Part shown: piece by piece, positions 16,416 to 26,524 of the stretch
Numbering within the stretch: position 1 is the first letter of the stretch
Layout: each line of letters starts with the position of its first letter
Assembly (NCBI RefSeq): GCF_021648885.1
Contig: NZ_JAKJHZ010000007.1
Span: 496,001-560,000 of the forward strand
Direction: 5' to 3'
DNA: 64,000 bases
DNA from: Nocardioides potassii
GTDB lineage: Bacteria > Actinomycetota > Actinomycetes > Propionibacteriales > Nocardioidaceae
Position numbers and translations under genes: made by a program
The notes under the pieces: generated by a model
Databases searched by the model: none
Told to the model about the DNA's origin: nothing
The model's input: only the letters and a program-made list of their open reading frames with translations

Positions 16416-17116
16416 ACGGCCGGGAACTCCTTCATCGCCTGGTCGGCGATCTTCTTCATCATGTAGCCGTCGATGCCGCCACCGACCAGGCCGCCGGCGA
16501 CCGGCACGCCCCGGCCGAACCGGCTGAGCGCCTTCTCGCTGACCCCGCGCATGAGCCGGAAGCCGACCGCCTTGTTGACGACCATCAGGGCGGCCGGAGG
16601 CAGCCCGCGGAGCGCGTACGTCGTCGCGCGACTGCCGGCGGAGGCCATCCCGGCCTTCTTGAGCACCTCGTCGGAGTCGGAGCCGACCAGGGTGAGCAGG
16701 ATCGCGGTGCGCACCCGCGGCTCGGAGACGTCGTACCCGCGCAGGGTGGCGACGACGCCCACCATCCGCACGGCCTGGAGGTAGAACTCGGCCAGGTTGA
16801 CCGGTAGCGAGACCGGCATGGTCACGAAGCCGCCGAGGCCGGTCACGAAGCCGCCGATCGACCCCATGAACGTCGTCGAGCGCGCGACCGCCGCGATCGC
16901 CTTCTCGCGGTCACCGCCGGCCTTGGCCAGCGCGCGGTCGGCGACCTCGCGGACCGGGTCGACCGGCCCGCGGCCCTCGAGGCCGACGTCGACCAGCATC
17001 GTCACGAGCCGGTCGATCGCGCCCGGGTCCGGTCGTTCGTCGTTCGCGGCGTCGAGCGCGGCACGCGTCGTCTTCGTCTTGTCGCGGCCGGGCTTGATCA
17101 GGTCGAGGAGTCCCAT
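16403..17116 (-). CDS. EcsC family protein
   Basis: A 237-residue protein of the EcsC family (PF12787), named after the third gene of the Bacillus ecs ABC transporter locus. It has a charged N-terminus and a central glycine-rich hydrophobic region, FMGSIGGFVTGLGGFVTMPV (about residues 83-102). LPVNLAEFYLQAVRMVGVVA comes next, and a C-terminal GRGVPVAGGLVGGGIDGYMM motif closes the domain. The biochemical role of the family is unclear, and membrane association is likely. No ecsAB partners are nearby. The last 13 bases overlap the convergent reductase gene. It lies 53 bases downstream of copA on the same strand, but a link to copper is not apparent. Confidence 0.85.
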   Translation of the reverse strand: MGLLDLIKPGRDKTKTTRAALDAANDERPDPGAIDRLVTMLVDVGLEGRGPVDPVREVADRALAKAGGDREKAIAAVARSTTFMGSIGGFVTGLGGFVTMPVSLPVNLAEFYLQAVRMVGVVATLRGYDVSEPRVRTAILLTLVGSDSDEVLKKAGMASAGSRATTYALRGLPPAALMVVNKAVGFRLMRGVSEKALSRFGRGVPVAGGLVGGGIDGYMMKKIADQAMKEFPAVQQV

Positions 17117-17169
17117 GCCGCCCAGCCTAGGAACACGGTCCTCACCCCCGCCTCACCCGTAGCGGGCGC

Positions 17170-19390
<2,221 letters not shown>

Positions 19391-19401
<11 letters not shown>

Positions 19402-20275
19402 GGGAGTCCTCCCCGTGCGTGTGGACCGCGAAGGCCGCGGTGTGCACCTCGCCGTCGTGCTGGAAGTCGAAGAACAGCCGGTAGCCGCCGGCGCTGGGCA
19501 CCTCCGCGACGAACGGCACCTCCGGGCCGGGACCGGCCTCCTCCGGGTGGACGTGCAGGTAGGCCAGGTCGCCCTCGCGCAGCGCGACCAGGTGGCCGTA
19601 CGCGCCGAGGTACGGCTCGAGGTCGGTGACGGGCTCGCCGTCGCGGGTCACCTCGACCGTGAGGTCGGACGCCCGGCCGGGCTCGAGCTCGCCCGACACG
19701 CTGACCGTGTAGCCGTCGACCTCCGCGACCGCCTCGTCGGGCGCCGGGGCACCCGCACCCACCTCCCCCGCGACCGCGAGGTCGGCGCCGAGGGTGATCC
19801 CCTCGCCGCCCGCAGGGACGAAGTCGGCGAAGACCCGCCACGAGCCGGGCGTGAGGGCCACGTCGCTCACCCACGTGCCGTCGGTTCCGCGGGTCGGGTG
19901 GACGTGCTGGAAGCCGTCGAAGTCACGGCGCACCACGATGAGGTGGAGCTCCTTCTCGTGCTCGACGTCGTACGACGTCAACGCCTCGCCGTCGGGCCCG
20001 GTGATCCGGAAGCGGAGCGGCGCGCGGTCCCCCGCGGGGAGCTCGTCCTGGGCGAGGTCGAGCCGGTAGCCGTCCTCGGCGACCATCAGCCCGCCCGGGA
20101 GGTGGTCGGCCGCCGTGGAGGCGTGGCCCCCGTCGTGGCCGGCCGCGCCCTCGTGGGCGACCGGTGGGGTGTCGATCGGGCCGACGACCGCGCCCGCACC
20201 CCAGGCCACCGCGAACACGGCGGCCAGGGCGGCGACGAACGCGGCCACGCGCAGCGGCGTGCTCATCCCGCTCAT
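19391..20275 (-). CDS. exported His-rich copper-operon accessory protein
   Basis: A 294-residue protein with an N-terminal membrane anchor or signal ([20 protein letters not shown]) and a large extracytoplasmic part. Two beta-rich, Ig-like halves are suggested by the repeated pattern ...[19 protein letters not shown] (about residue 115) and [20 protein letters not shown] (about 235). Each ends in an HVHP motif, and the C-terminus is [12 protein letters not shown]. The His-rich motifs suggest extracytoplasmic copper binding. Homologous proteins are commonly encoded next to copper ATPases in actinobacteria, but their function is not established. The start overlaps copZ by four bases (ATGA) and the end overlaps copA by 11 bases, so stoichiometric expression with the pump is likely. 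Confidence 0.82.
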
Positions 20276-20475
20276 GCCATCGCGTAGCCGGCTTCCTCGA
20301 CGGCGGCCTTGACGGCCGCGGGATCGAGGGGTGCGGCGCTGGTGACGGTGACGGCTCCGGTCTCGACGACGACGTCGACGTCCTCGACGCCCGCGATCTC
20401 GGCGATCTCCTCGGAGACCGAGGCGGCGCAGTGGCCGCAGGTCATGCCGGTGACGGTGTAGGTCTCGGTGGTCAT
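20272..20475 (-). CDS. copZ: CopZ-like copper chaperone (heavy-metal-associated domain)
   Basis: A 67-residue single HMA (ferredoxin-like fold) domain. The metal site is VTGMTCGHCAASV, with Cys13 and Cys16. The C-terminal [12 protein letters not shown] matches the last helix of the fold. It should carry Cu(I) in the cytoplasm to CopA. The gene follows csoR by 14 bases and overlaps the accessory protein gene by four bases. The length and motif are fully typical. Confidence 0.95.
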   Translation of the reverse strand: MTTETYTVTGMTCGHCAASVSEEIAEIAGVEDVDVVVETGAVTVTSAAPLDPAAVKAAVEEAGYAMA

Positions 20476-20489
20476 GGGTGGTGTCCCTT

Positions 20490-20792
20490 CTATGACTTCA
20501 CGAGGCGCGCGATGGCCTCGGAGGCTTCCTTGAGCTTCTGCTCCTGTTCGGCCCCGCCCTGTCGGGCGGCGTCGACGAGGCAGTGCGCCATGTGGTCGTC
20601 GAGCAGCGACAGCGCCAGCGCCTGAAGGGCCTTCGTGGCGGCGGAGACCTGCGTGAGGATGTCGATGCAGTAGTTCTCCTCCTCGACCATCCGCTGGATC
20701 CCGCGCACCTGGCCCTCGATCCGGCGCAGTCGCTTGAGGTGGGCCTCGACGGCCGCGTCGTTGCCCTCGAGGTGTCCGTGCTGCTCACTCAT
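20490..20792 (-). CDS. csoR: CsoR-type copper-sensing repressor
   Basis: A 100-residue all-helical DNA-binding repressor of the CsoR/RcnR family. The Cu(I) ligands are present with the spacing known from M. tuberculosis CsoR: Cys42 (ENYCID), His67 and Cys71 (DDHMAHC). The helix 1 arginine-rich surface HLKRLRRIEGQVRGIQRMV is intact. I chose the ATG at 20790-20792 because it lies just downstream of a CsoR-type palindrome. An upstream in-frame extension would read through that operator. It is the first gene of the copper operon and is expected to repress itself, copZ, the accessory gene and copA until copper binds. Confidence 0.95.
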   Translation of the reverse strand: MSEQHGHLEGNDAAVEAHLKRLRRIEGQVRGIQRMVEEENYCIDILTQVSAATKALQALALSLLDDHMAHCLVDAARQGGAEQEQKLKEASEAIARLVKS

Positions 20793-20801
20793 GCCGATGA
20801 G

Positions 20802-20820
20802 CATACCCCTAGGGGGTATG
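20802..20820. promoter_or_regulatory. CsoR operator
   Basis: CATACCCC-TAG-GGGGTATG is a perfect eight-base inverted repeat with a three-base centre. It has the C/G-tract and TAY ends expected of CsoR boxes. It ends nine bases upstream of the csoR start codon, so the promoter it covers drives the whole copper operon. Confidence 0.85.
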
Positions 20821-20991
20821 TCCGACGGAATCCGGTCACCCTTGAGGGTGGACTTCGCCCCCTGTTTCACGCTCACAGGGCTCTGTGGCGAAGGTTTCCG
20901 GGTGGTCCAGACCTATCGTGGCGACGACGGTCCGGGGGGACGTCGAGGCCGCACCACCGTGCGATCTTTTACTGGGACCGTCAGGACAGAC

Positions 20992-21639
20992 ATGAACATC
21001 CGCATTGGGCTCCTCGGTGGTGACGAGCTCGTCCGACGTGGCCTCGAGAGCATGCTCCGCACCCTGGGCGGCTTCGAGATGGGCAGCATCAAGGAGCGCG
21101 CCCGCGCCCCGATCGACATCGCCCTGGTCGAGACCTACGGCACCTCGCTCGAGGACACCACCCTCGCCCGGGCCGTCTCCGACCCCTACATCCGGCGAGT
21201 CGCGGTCTTCACGTGGAACCACCACCCGGGTCTGGTCGACGAGGTGCTCGTGAACGGCGTCTCGGGATACCTCGGCAAGAGCCTCACGGCGGCCCAGCTC
21301 GGCCGGTCGCTCCGGGCGATCCACGAGGGCCAGCCCGTCGTGGCGCCGCCGCTGATCGGTGCCTCGACGCAGGGCGTGCGGCCGCCGAGCGAGGTCGACA
21401 TGCTGACCACCCGGGAGCGGGAGACCCTGGCGCTCATCGCCACCGGTCGCAGCAACGACGAGATCGCCCGCGAGATGCGCATCTCGCTGAACTCGGTGAA
21501 GTCCTACATCCGCAGCGCCTATCGCAAGACCGGCGTGCAGAGCCGCAGCCAGGCCGTCCTCTGGGCGGTCACCCACGGAGTGCGGGTCGAGGTGCCGCAG
21601 GAGCCGGCGCCCCTGGTCGCGACCACTGCCGGCGGCTGA
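20992..21639 (+). CDS. orphan LuxR/NarL-type regulator with altered receiver domain
   Basis: A 215-residue protein. The N-terminus resembles a response-regulator receiver: the acidic pocket GGDE is at 9-12 and the conserved Lys lies in GYLGKSL. At the phosphoacceptor position it has Glu47 (DIALVETYG) instead of Asp, so it may be constitutively active or controlled without a kinase. The C-terminal LuxR HTH begins LTTRERETLALIATGRSNDE and continues SLNSVKSYIRSAYRKTGVQS. The paralogue at 33825-34472 has nearly the same HTH recognition helix and keeps the Asp. No kinase gene is adjacent. It is encoded head to head with the csoR promoter region. The ATG at 20992 is chosen because the receiver fold starts there. 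Confidence 0.88.
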   Translation: MNIRIGLLGGDELVRRGLESMLRTLGGFEMGSIKERARAPIDIALVETYGTSLEDTTLARAVSDPYIRRVAVFTWNHHPGLVDEVLVNGVSGYLGKSLTAAQLGRSLRAIHEGQPVVAPPLIGASTQGVRPPSEVDMLTTRERETLALIATGRSNDEIAREMRISLNSVKSYIRSAYRKTGVQSRSQAVLWAVTHGVRVEVPQEPAPLVATTAGG

Positions 21640-22387
21640 CCAGCACGTGCCGCAGCACGTCCGGGCGGTCGGTGATGATGCCGTCCACCCCGGCGTCGAG
21701 CAGCATCCGCATCGTCGCGGGGTCGTCGACCGTCCACACGACGACCCGGATGCCCAGGTCGTGGGCGCGCGCGATCACCCGCTCGGAGTGGATCGGCAGC
21801 CGCCCCAGCCGAATCGGCACGTGCGCGAAGGCGCCGCCCGCACGCCCGGTGGCCCGGACGCCGACGGGGCGCACGCGTCCCTTGGAGCAGGCGATCAGGG
21901 TCGTCAGGGACCGCCAGCCCAGCGCCGTCGTCACGCCGGGTGCCTCGTCCTGCAGCCGGCTCAGCCACCTGCTCCAGGCGCCGGCGACGCACACCCGCTC
22001 CGCCCAGCGCGGGTTCGCGCGGAGCAGGCGGGCCATCGGACCGATCGAGGCCTCGTCCTTGAGGTCGATCGCGAAGCGGGTCCCCGTGAACGTCCCCATC
22101 GCCTCGGCCAGCGTCGGGATCGGCTCGGCGCCGTGCACCCGCAGCCGCCGCAGCTCTGCCAGGTCGAGGTCGGCGACCCGTCCCGGGTGACCGGTCACCC
22201 GGCGCAGGTCGGAGTCGTGGAAGCACACGACGTGGCCGTCGCGGGTGGTGTGCACGTCGGTCTCGACGTGGGTCAGGCCGAGCGCGGTGGCCCGTCTGAA
22301 CGCGGCCAGGGTGTTCTCGGGGGCGAGCCCCATCCCGCCGCGGTGGGCGATGGCGAGCGGCCCGGTGTGATCTCCGTAGCTGGTCAC
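21569..22387 (-). CDS. glycerophosphodiester phosphodiesterase (GDPD) family protein
   Basis: A 272-residue TIM-barrel phosphodiesterase. The catalytic start IAHRGGMGLAPENT (His15, Arg16, Glu24) is present. HVETDVHTTRDGHVVCFHD, with the metal-binding acidic pair and the second catalytic His, follows. ERVIARAHDLGIRVVVWTVD and DGIITDRPD mark the last strands. The enzyme splits glycerophosphodiesters to glycerol 3-phosphate and an alcohol in phospholipid turnover. The start is a GTG at 22385-22387. The 3' end overlaps the convergent LuxR-type gene by 71 bases. The Pro/Ala-rich tail after the barrel lies in that overlap and is probably dispensable. A long hairpin separates it from the TPR gene upstream. 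Confidence 0.92.
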   Translation of the reverse strand: MTSYGDHTGPLAIAHRGGMGLAPENTLAAFRRATALGLTHVETDVHTTRDGHVVCFHDSDLRRVTGHPGRVADLDLAELRRLRVHGAEPIPTLAEAMGTFTGTRFAIDLKDEASIGPMARLLRANPRWAERVCVAGAWSRWLSRLQDEAPGVTTALGWRSLTTLIACSKGRVRPVGVRATGRAGGAFAHVPIRLGRLPIHSERVIARAHDLGIRVVVWTVDDPATMRMLLDAGVDGIITDRPDVLRHVLVSRRQWSRPGAPAPAAPRPALRG

Positions 22388-22422
22388 GACCTCAGCATGC
22401 GGGCGTACGACGACCGCTGTCG

Positions 22423-22472
22423 CGCCGCGACGACGCGTTCGGGCGAGTGTTCACCGAACCGTCGTCGCGGCG
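22423..22472 (-). terminator. 19-bp hairpin between the TPR gene and GDPD gene
   Basis: CGCCGCGACGACG (22423-22435) pairs with CGTCGTCGCGGCG (22460-22472). After a one-base bulge GTTCGG pairs with CCGAAC, leaving an 11-base loop. It lies just downstream of the TPR gene stop on the minus strand and upstream of the GDPD start. It probably separates two transcription units. Confidence 0.65.
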
Positions 22473-22490
22473 TCCGACCGCGGTCACGCG

Positions 22491-22877
22491 TCAGGCGGTG
22501 TAGCCGCCCAGGAGCTCGGCCAGCCGCATGTGCGGCTGCGCCTCGTCGGGCTTGCCCTGGCGCTGGAGCGAGCGCCCCACGAGCAGGTGCGCGTAGGGCT
22601 CGTTGGGGTCGTGCTCGAGCAGCTCGGTCGCGACGCGGATCGCCCCGTTGAGCTGGGCGGAGTGGTAGAGCGAGCGCGCCAGCAGCAGGCGTGCGTCGGT
22701 GAGCTCATGGCCGACGTCGGTGGAGTCCTCGAGCAGCTCGGCCAGCAGGACGGCCGCCTCGCGGTAGGCCTTCTCGGCGAACAGCGACTGGGCGCGGACC
22801 CAGCGGTCGTGCGCGGTGTCCTCGAGCAGTCCGGCGTGTCCCCGCAGGAGGTCCTCGAAGGGGGTGAAGTCGGTCAT
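22491..22877 (-). CDS. tetratricopeptide repeat protein
   Basis: A 128-residue helical protein with about three TPR-like units between residues 20 and 115. Conserved TPR positions can be seen in ARLLLARSLYHSAQLNGAI and EPYAHLLVGRSLQRQGKPDE. It has no signal peptide and no catalytic domain, so it is likely a cytoplasmic scaffold or protein-binding module. I chose the ATG at 22875-22877, which GAGAGGAGCG precedes at good distance. The open frame continues far upstream only as a shadow of the divergent flavin enzyme. No partner is evident. Confidence 0.85.
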   Translation of the reverse strand: MTDFTPFEDLLRGHAGLLEDTAHDRWVRAQSLFAEKAYREAAVLLAELLEDSTDVGHELTDARLLLARSLYHSAQLNGAIRVATELLEHDPNEPYAHLLVGRSLQRQGKPDEAQPHMRLAELLGGYTA

Positions 22878-22982
22878 CGTCGCTCCTCTCGAGCAGCGGC
22901 TCTCGTCCGAGCGTGCGCCCGGACCCCCGGTGAACGTCGTACGTCGCCCGGCGATTCCGCGGAATACTGGGCGGGCCAGGCC

Positions 22983-23008
22983 GGTTGGAGATGATACAAA
23001 CTTCAACC
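22983..23008. promoter_or_regulatory. imperfect inverted repeat upstream of the LLM monooxygenase gene
   Basis: GGTTGGAG-N10-CTTCAACC (7 of 8 arm positions match) lies 28 bases upstream of the start at 23037. A related arrangement with GGTTG and CAACC arms lies upstream of the YceI gene at 47100-47119. It may be an operator for a MarR- or TetR-type regulator not encoded here. Confidence 0.45.
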
Positions 23009-23036
23009 ACTGCGCCACTTCCGGAAAGAGGACATC

Positions 23037-24191
23037 ATGCAGTTCGGCATCTTCAGCGTCGGTGACGTCACCGAGGACCCGACCACGGGCAAGGCTCCGT
23101 CGGAGGCCGAGCGCATCGACTCGATGACCCGGCTGGCGCTCAAGGCCGAGGAGGTCGGCCTCGACGTCTTCGCGACCGGCGAGCACCACAACCCGCCGTT
23201 CGTCGTCTCCTCGCCGACCACCCACCTCGGCTACATCGCGGCGAAGACCGAGAAGCTCCTGCTCTCGACGAGCACGACCCTCATCACCACCAACGACCCG
23301 GTGAAGATCGCCGAGGACTACGCGTTCCTCCAGCACCTCTCCGGCGGTCGCGTGGACCTGATGATGGGCCGCGGCAACACCGGCCCGGTCTACCCGTGGT
23401 TCGGCAAGGACATCCGCGACGGCATCAAGCTCGCGGTCGAGAACTACCACCTGCTGCGCAAGCTGTGGCGCGAGCCGGTCGTCAACTGGCAGGGCCAGTT
23501 CCGCACCCCGCTCCAGGGCTACACCTCGACGCCGGCCCCGCTCGACGGCACGCCGCCCTTCGTGTGGCACGGCTCGATCCGCAGCACGGAGATCGCCGAG
23601 CAGGCCGCCTACTACGGCGACGGCTTCTTCCACAACCACATCTTCTGGAACAAGGAGCACACCGAGGCGATGGTGCGCCTGTACCGCCGCCGGTTCGAGC
23701 ACTACGGCCACGGCGCCGCCGACCAGGCCTACGTCGGCCTGGGCGGGCAGGTCTTCATGGCCGGCTCCGAGGCGGAGGCCAAGCGGGTCTTCCGGCCCTA
23801 CTTCGACAACGCCCCGGTCTACGGCCACGGCCCGTCGCTGGAGGACTTCACGGAGATGACGCCGCTGACCGTCGGCACGCCCGAGCAGGTCATCGAGCGG
23901 ACGCTCGGCTTCGCCGACTACGTCGGTGACTACCAGCGCCAGCTCTTCCTGGTCGACCACGCCGGCCTGCCCACCTCGCTCGTCCTCGAGCAGGTCGAGA
24001 TGCTCGGCACCGAGGTCGTGCCCGTCCTGCGCAAGGAGTTCGAGCGCCGCCGCCCGGCCCACGTGCCCAGCGACCCGCCCACCCACGCCTCGATGGTCGC
24101 CGCCGGCCCCGACGCGCCCTTCCACCTGGTCGAGCCCGCGCTCGAGCGGGTCAAGGAGATGCAGGCCGCGGCCGCGAAGGTCGACGCATGA
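23037..24191 (+). CDS. FMN-dependent luciferase-like monooxygenase, CE1758 type
   Basis: A 384-residue bacterial luciferase-like (LLM) flavin monooxygenase with a single TIM-barrel domain. The N-terminus MQFGIFSVGDVTEDPTTG and the DVFATGEHHNPPFV stretch match the CE1758 branch. DLMMGRGNTGPVYPWFG forms part of the flavin pocket, and VWHGSIRSTEIAEQAAYYGD is the conserved mid-barrel region. It uses reduced FMN and oxygen, and the substrate is unknown. The FMN reductase gene overlaps its end by four bases, so the two form the known LLM duo in which the reductase supplies FMNH2. AAAGAGG precedes the ATG. An imperfect inverted repeat lies in the promoter region. Confidence 0.92.
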   Translation: MQFGIFSVGDVTEDPTTGKAPSEAERIDSMTRLALKAEEVGLDVFATGEHHNPPFVVSSPTTHLGYIAAKTEKLLLSTSTTLITTNDPVKIAEDYAFLQHLSGGRVDLMMGRGNTGPVYPWFGKDIRDGIKLAVENYHLLRKLWREPVVNWQGQFRTPLQGYTSTPAPLDGTPPFVWHGSIRSTEIAEQAAYYGDGFFHNHIFWNKEHTEAMVRLYRRRFEHYGHGAADQAYVGLGGQVFMAGSEAEAKRVFRPYFDNAPVYGHGPSLEDFTEMTPLTVGTPEQVIERTLGFADYVGDYQRQLFLVDHAGLPTSLVLEQVEMLGTEVVPVLRKEFERRRPAHVPSDPPTHASMVAAGPDAPFHLVEPALERVKEMQAAAAKVDA

Positions 24192-24850
24192 CGCGTCATG
24201 TCGTCGTGGTGACGGCGGGGCTCACGGTCCCGTCGTCCACCCGGCTGCTCGCCGACCAGCTCGCCGAGGCGCTCACCGCGCAGGTCTCGGCGCGGGGCGA
24301 GGCGGTCGAGCTCCAGCACGTCGAGCTGCGCGAGATCGCCGGCGAGCTGGCCACGTTCATGACGACGGGCGGCATCCCGACCCCCCGGCTGACGACGCTG
24401 CGCGAGCAGGTGGCCGCGGCCGACGGGATGATCGCGGTCACGCCGGTCTTCAACGCCAGCTTCAGCGGTCTGTTCAAGATGTTCTTCGACGCCCTCGACC
24501 CCGACGGGCTGACCGGTACGCCGGTGCTGATCGCTGCGACCGCCGGCACCGCCCGGCACTCGCTGGTCCTCGACCACGCGATGCGGCCGCTCTTCGCCTA
24601 CCTCCGCGCGGTCGTCGTGCCGACGGGGGTGTTCGCGGCCACCGAGGACTTCGGCAGCCACGGGCTCGCGGACCGGATCACCCGCGCGGCGTCCGAGCTG
24701 GCGGCGGCCGTCCTGAGCCAGGGCGACTACTCCGTCGGCGGCTTCGGCCCCGACCTGGCCGCCCGGCCTCGTCGTACGTCCGGCACCCAGGTCGAGTCCG
24801 ACGTGACGCCGTTCGGCGACCTGCTCAGGGGCCACACCGGCAACGACTGA
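24188..24850 (+). CDS. LLM-partnered NADPH-dependent FMN reductase, CE1759 type
   Basis: A 220-residue flavodoxin-fold reductase. The FMN-phosphate loop is TAGLTVPSSTRLLADQLAE near residue 10. The second flavin-contact region AVTPVFNASFSGLFKMFFDA lies at about 85-105, matching NADPH-dependent FMN reductases. It should deliver reduced FMN to the monooxygenase encoded just upstream. The start ATG overlaps the monooxygenase stop (ATGA), so translation is coupled. A hairpin follows the stop. The C-terminal 30 residues (from GFGPDLAARPRR) look flexible. Confidence 0.92.
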   Translation: MTRHVVVVTAGLTVPSSTRLLADQLAEALTAQVSARGEAVELQHVELREIAGELATFMTTGGIPTPRLTTLREQVAAADGMIAVTPVFNASFSGLFKMFFDALDPDGLTGTPVLIAATAGTARHSLVLDHAMRPLFAYLRAVVVPTGVFAATEDFGSHGLADRITRAASELAAAVLSQGDYSVGGFGPDLAARPRRTSGTQVESDVTPFGDLLRGHTGND

Positions 24851-24868
24851 CCCACGCGCCCTGGTTGC

Positions 24869-24891
24869 CCCGTCAACTTCCCCCTGACGGG
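24869..24891 (+). terminator. hairpin after the FMN reductase gene
   Basis: CCCGTCA and TGACGGG pair over seven bases around a nine-base pyrimidine-rich loop, 18 bases after the stop. There is no T-run. It probably ends the monooxygenase-reductase operon. Confidence 0.5.
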
Positions 24892-25085
24892 TGGTGGATC
24901 GCTCCGCGCGTCCATGGTTGGGTTGGTGGTCGACCGACCTGGGGAGGGACGTCCATGACGCGGGGAGAGCGCACGTGATCCGGCTGGGACGGGCGGACAT
25001 CCCGCCGTCCACGAAGCCGCTGGTACCACGGCAACGCAGCGAGTCGGTAGGTTCGGGGGACCACAGCGAGGGATCGGAGTCCACG

Positions 25086-25508
25086 ATGGCGATCAACCTC
25101 AACCCCTACCTAAACTTCCCGGACGGCCGGGCGCGCGAGGCGATGGAGTTCTACGCCTCCGTCCTCGGCGGCGAGCTCACCGTCATGACGTTCGGCGACA
25201 TGGGCACCGAGGGCCCGCTCGCGACGCAGGTGATGCACGGGCAGCTCGCGGCGCCGGGCGGCCTGGTGCTGATGGGCGCCGACGCGCCGCCGGAGATGGT
25301 GCAGGTGACCTTCGGCGACAACGTCTCGGTCAGCCTGTCGGGCGGTCCGGACGACGCGGAGCGACTGCGCGGGTGGTTCGCCGGGCTGTCGGAGGGCGGC
25401 ACCGTGCGCCAGCCGCTGGAGGCGGCGCCCTGGGGTGACGAGTTCGGGATGCTCACCGACCGCTTCGGCATCGGCTGGCTGGTCAACATCGCGGGCGCCC
25501 CGTCCTGA
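25086..25508 (+). CDS. VOC (glyoxalase/bleomycin resistance, PhnB-like) family protein
   Basis: A 140-residue protein with two beta-alpha-beta-beta-beta VOC modules of the PhnB/DUF1428-like kind. The first begins NPYLNFPDGRAREAMEFYAS and continues VLGGELTVMTFGDMG. The second ends WGDEFGMLTDRFGIGWLVNI, the conserved last strands of the family. These proteins bind metals or small ligands, and many are unassigned. I chose the ATG at 25086, where the fold starts, although the frame is open upstream. The next gene starts two bases after its stop. The 235 bases before it hold only the hairpin at 24869 and no other clear element. Confidence 0.88.
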   Translation: MAINLNPYLNFPDGRAREAMEFYASVLGGELTVMTFGDMGTEGPLATQVMHGQLAAPGGLVLMGADAPPEMVQVTFGDNVSVSLSGGPDDAERLRGWFAGLSEGGTVRQPLEAAPWGDEFGMLTDRFGIGWLVNIAGAPS

Positions 25509-25509
25509 C

Positions 25510-26103
25510 GTGACCGAGCTCGTGCCGTGGCGCACCGACCCGGTCGCGCCCCAGGTGTACGCCGGCACGGTGCGCGCGGACCGCGTGCGCATCCGCGCCG
25601 ACTACCCGATCACCGGTGTCGCCATCGTCCTGCTGTTCCTGCAGGCGGCCTTCCTGCTCCCGTTGTTCGCCCAGCTCGGGGTGACGACGATGGCCGTGCC
25701 GGCGCTGCTCGCGCTCGACGCACTCGGCTTCGGCGGGCTGTGGCTGCTGCGCGAGCGCGCCCGCCGCGACGTGGGCCGGCTCGAGGCGTCGTACGGCGAC
25801 CGCGACCGGGACGGGGTGACCCGGGAGCCGTCGCTCGTCGGGCTCCTCGCGGTCTCCCGCGAACGCCACGAGGCGATCCGCGAGGAGTGGACCCGCGCCC
25901 TGACCGACCCGCTCTCGCCGCTGACGTCGGAGGACTCCACCGACGTCGCCGACCCGCGGACCGCCGCCTTCCTCGAGTCCTACGCCGCCCTCGAGGACCT
26001 CGTCGCCGCGCACCCCGCCGGCCTCCCGCCCGAGCTGGTCGCCGTCTACGGCCAGGACGTCCGTGAGTGCCGGCGGCTCTGGGACGCGGCTCGCGCGCGA
26101 TGA
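25510..26103 (+). CDS. two-helix membrane protein of unknown function
   Basis: A 197-residue protein. Two adjacent transmembrane helices (about residues 35-57 and 62-80) follow a short N-terminal segment. An Arg-rich stretch (LLRERARRDVGRLEASYGD) and a helical cytoplasmic part of about 100 residues make up the rest. The C-terminal part is rich in Arg, Glu and Ala without a known motif. It starts with a GTG one base after the VOC stop codon, so cotranscription is near certain. No family is recognised. Confidence 0.65.
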   Translation: MTELVPWRTDPVAPQVYAGTVRADRVRIRADYPITGVAIVLLFLQAAFLLPLFAQLGVTTMAVPALLALDALGFGGLWLLRERARRDVGRLEASYGDRDRDGVTREPSLVGLLAVSRERHEAIREEWTRALTDPLSPLTSEDSTDVADPRTAAFLESYAALEDLVAAHPAGLPPELVAVYGQDVRECRRLWDAARAR

Positions 26104-26142
26104 CCTCTGGCGGACTCGTCCTTCCGGGCGCACACTGAGCGC

Positions 26143-26469
26143 ATGCACACCCTGACGCGTCGCCTCGCCCCCCACGGCCGTACGGCGTGGCTCGTGCTCG
26201 TCGCCGTCGTGCTGATCGGCGTCGCGGTCGCCGTCACTGCGGTGCTGGTTGCCGGCGGTGGTCGTCCCGGCGTCGTCGCCTCGGTGTTCACCGGGGTCGT
26301 GGCGTTCGGCGTGCTGGCAGCCGTCCTCGACGCGATCCTCGTGCCCGGCAACCCGGACATGATCCGTCGCCGTGGGCGCGACGCCGGCTGGACCGGCATG
26401 GCTGCCGCGAGCTGGACCGACGCAGGGTCAGGCGGGTCCGGCGGGGACGCCGGGGGTCACTGCGGCTGA
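26143..26469 (+). CDS. small two-helix membrane protein, unknown function
   Basis: A 108-residue protein with two hydrophobic helices (about 17-40 and 46-66). Between and after them it is basic, and the tail is Gly/Ser-rich (DAGSGGSGGDAGGHCG). I see no recognisable domain. The ATG at 26143 gives a plausible basic N-terminus followed by a helix. It lies 39 bases after the preceding membrane protein gene and convergent to the TetR gene at 26525. A weak inverted repeat with CGCTCTC and GAGAGCG arms (26472-26513) occupies the gap. Confidence 0.55.
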   Translation: MHTLTRRLAPHGRTAWLVLVAVVLIGVAVAVTAVLVAGGGRPGVVASVFTGVVAFGVLAAVLDAILVPGNPDMIRRRGRDAGWTGMAAASWTDAGSGGSGGDAGGHCG

Positions 26470-26524
26470 AGCGCTCTCGCCGCACCCAGCGGTCGACTGA
26501 TGCCGAGAGAGCGTCCGGCGCGCC

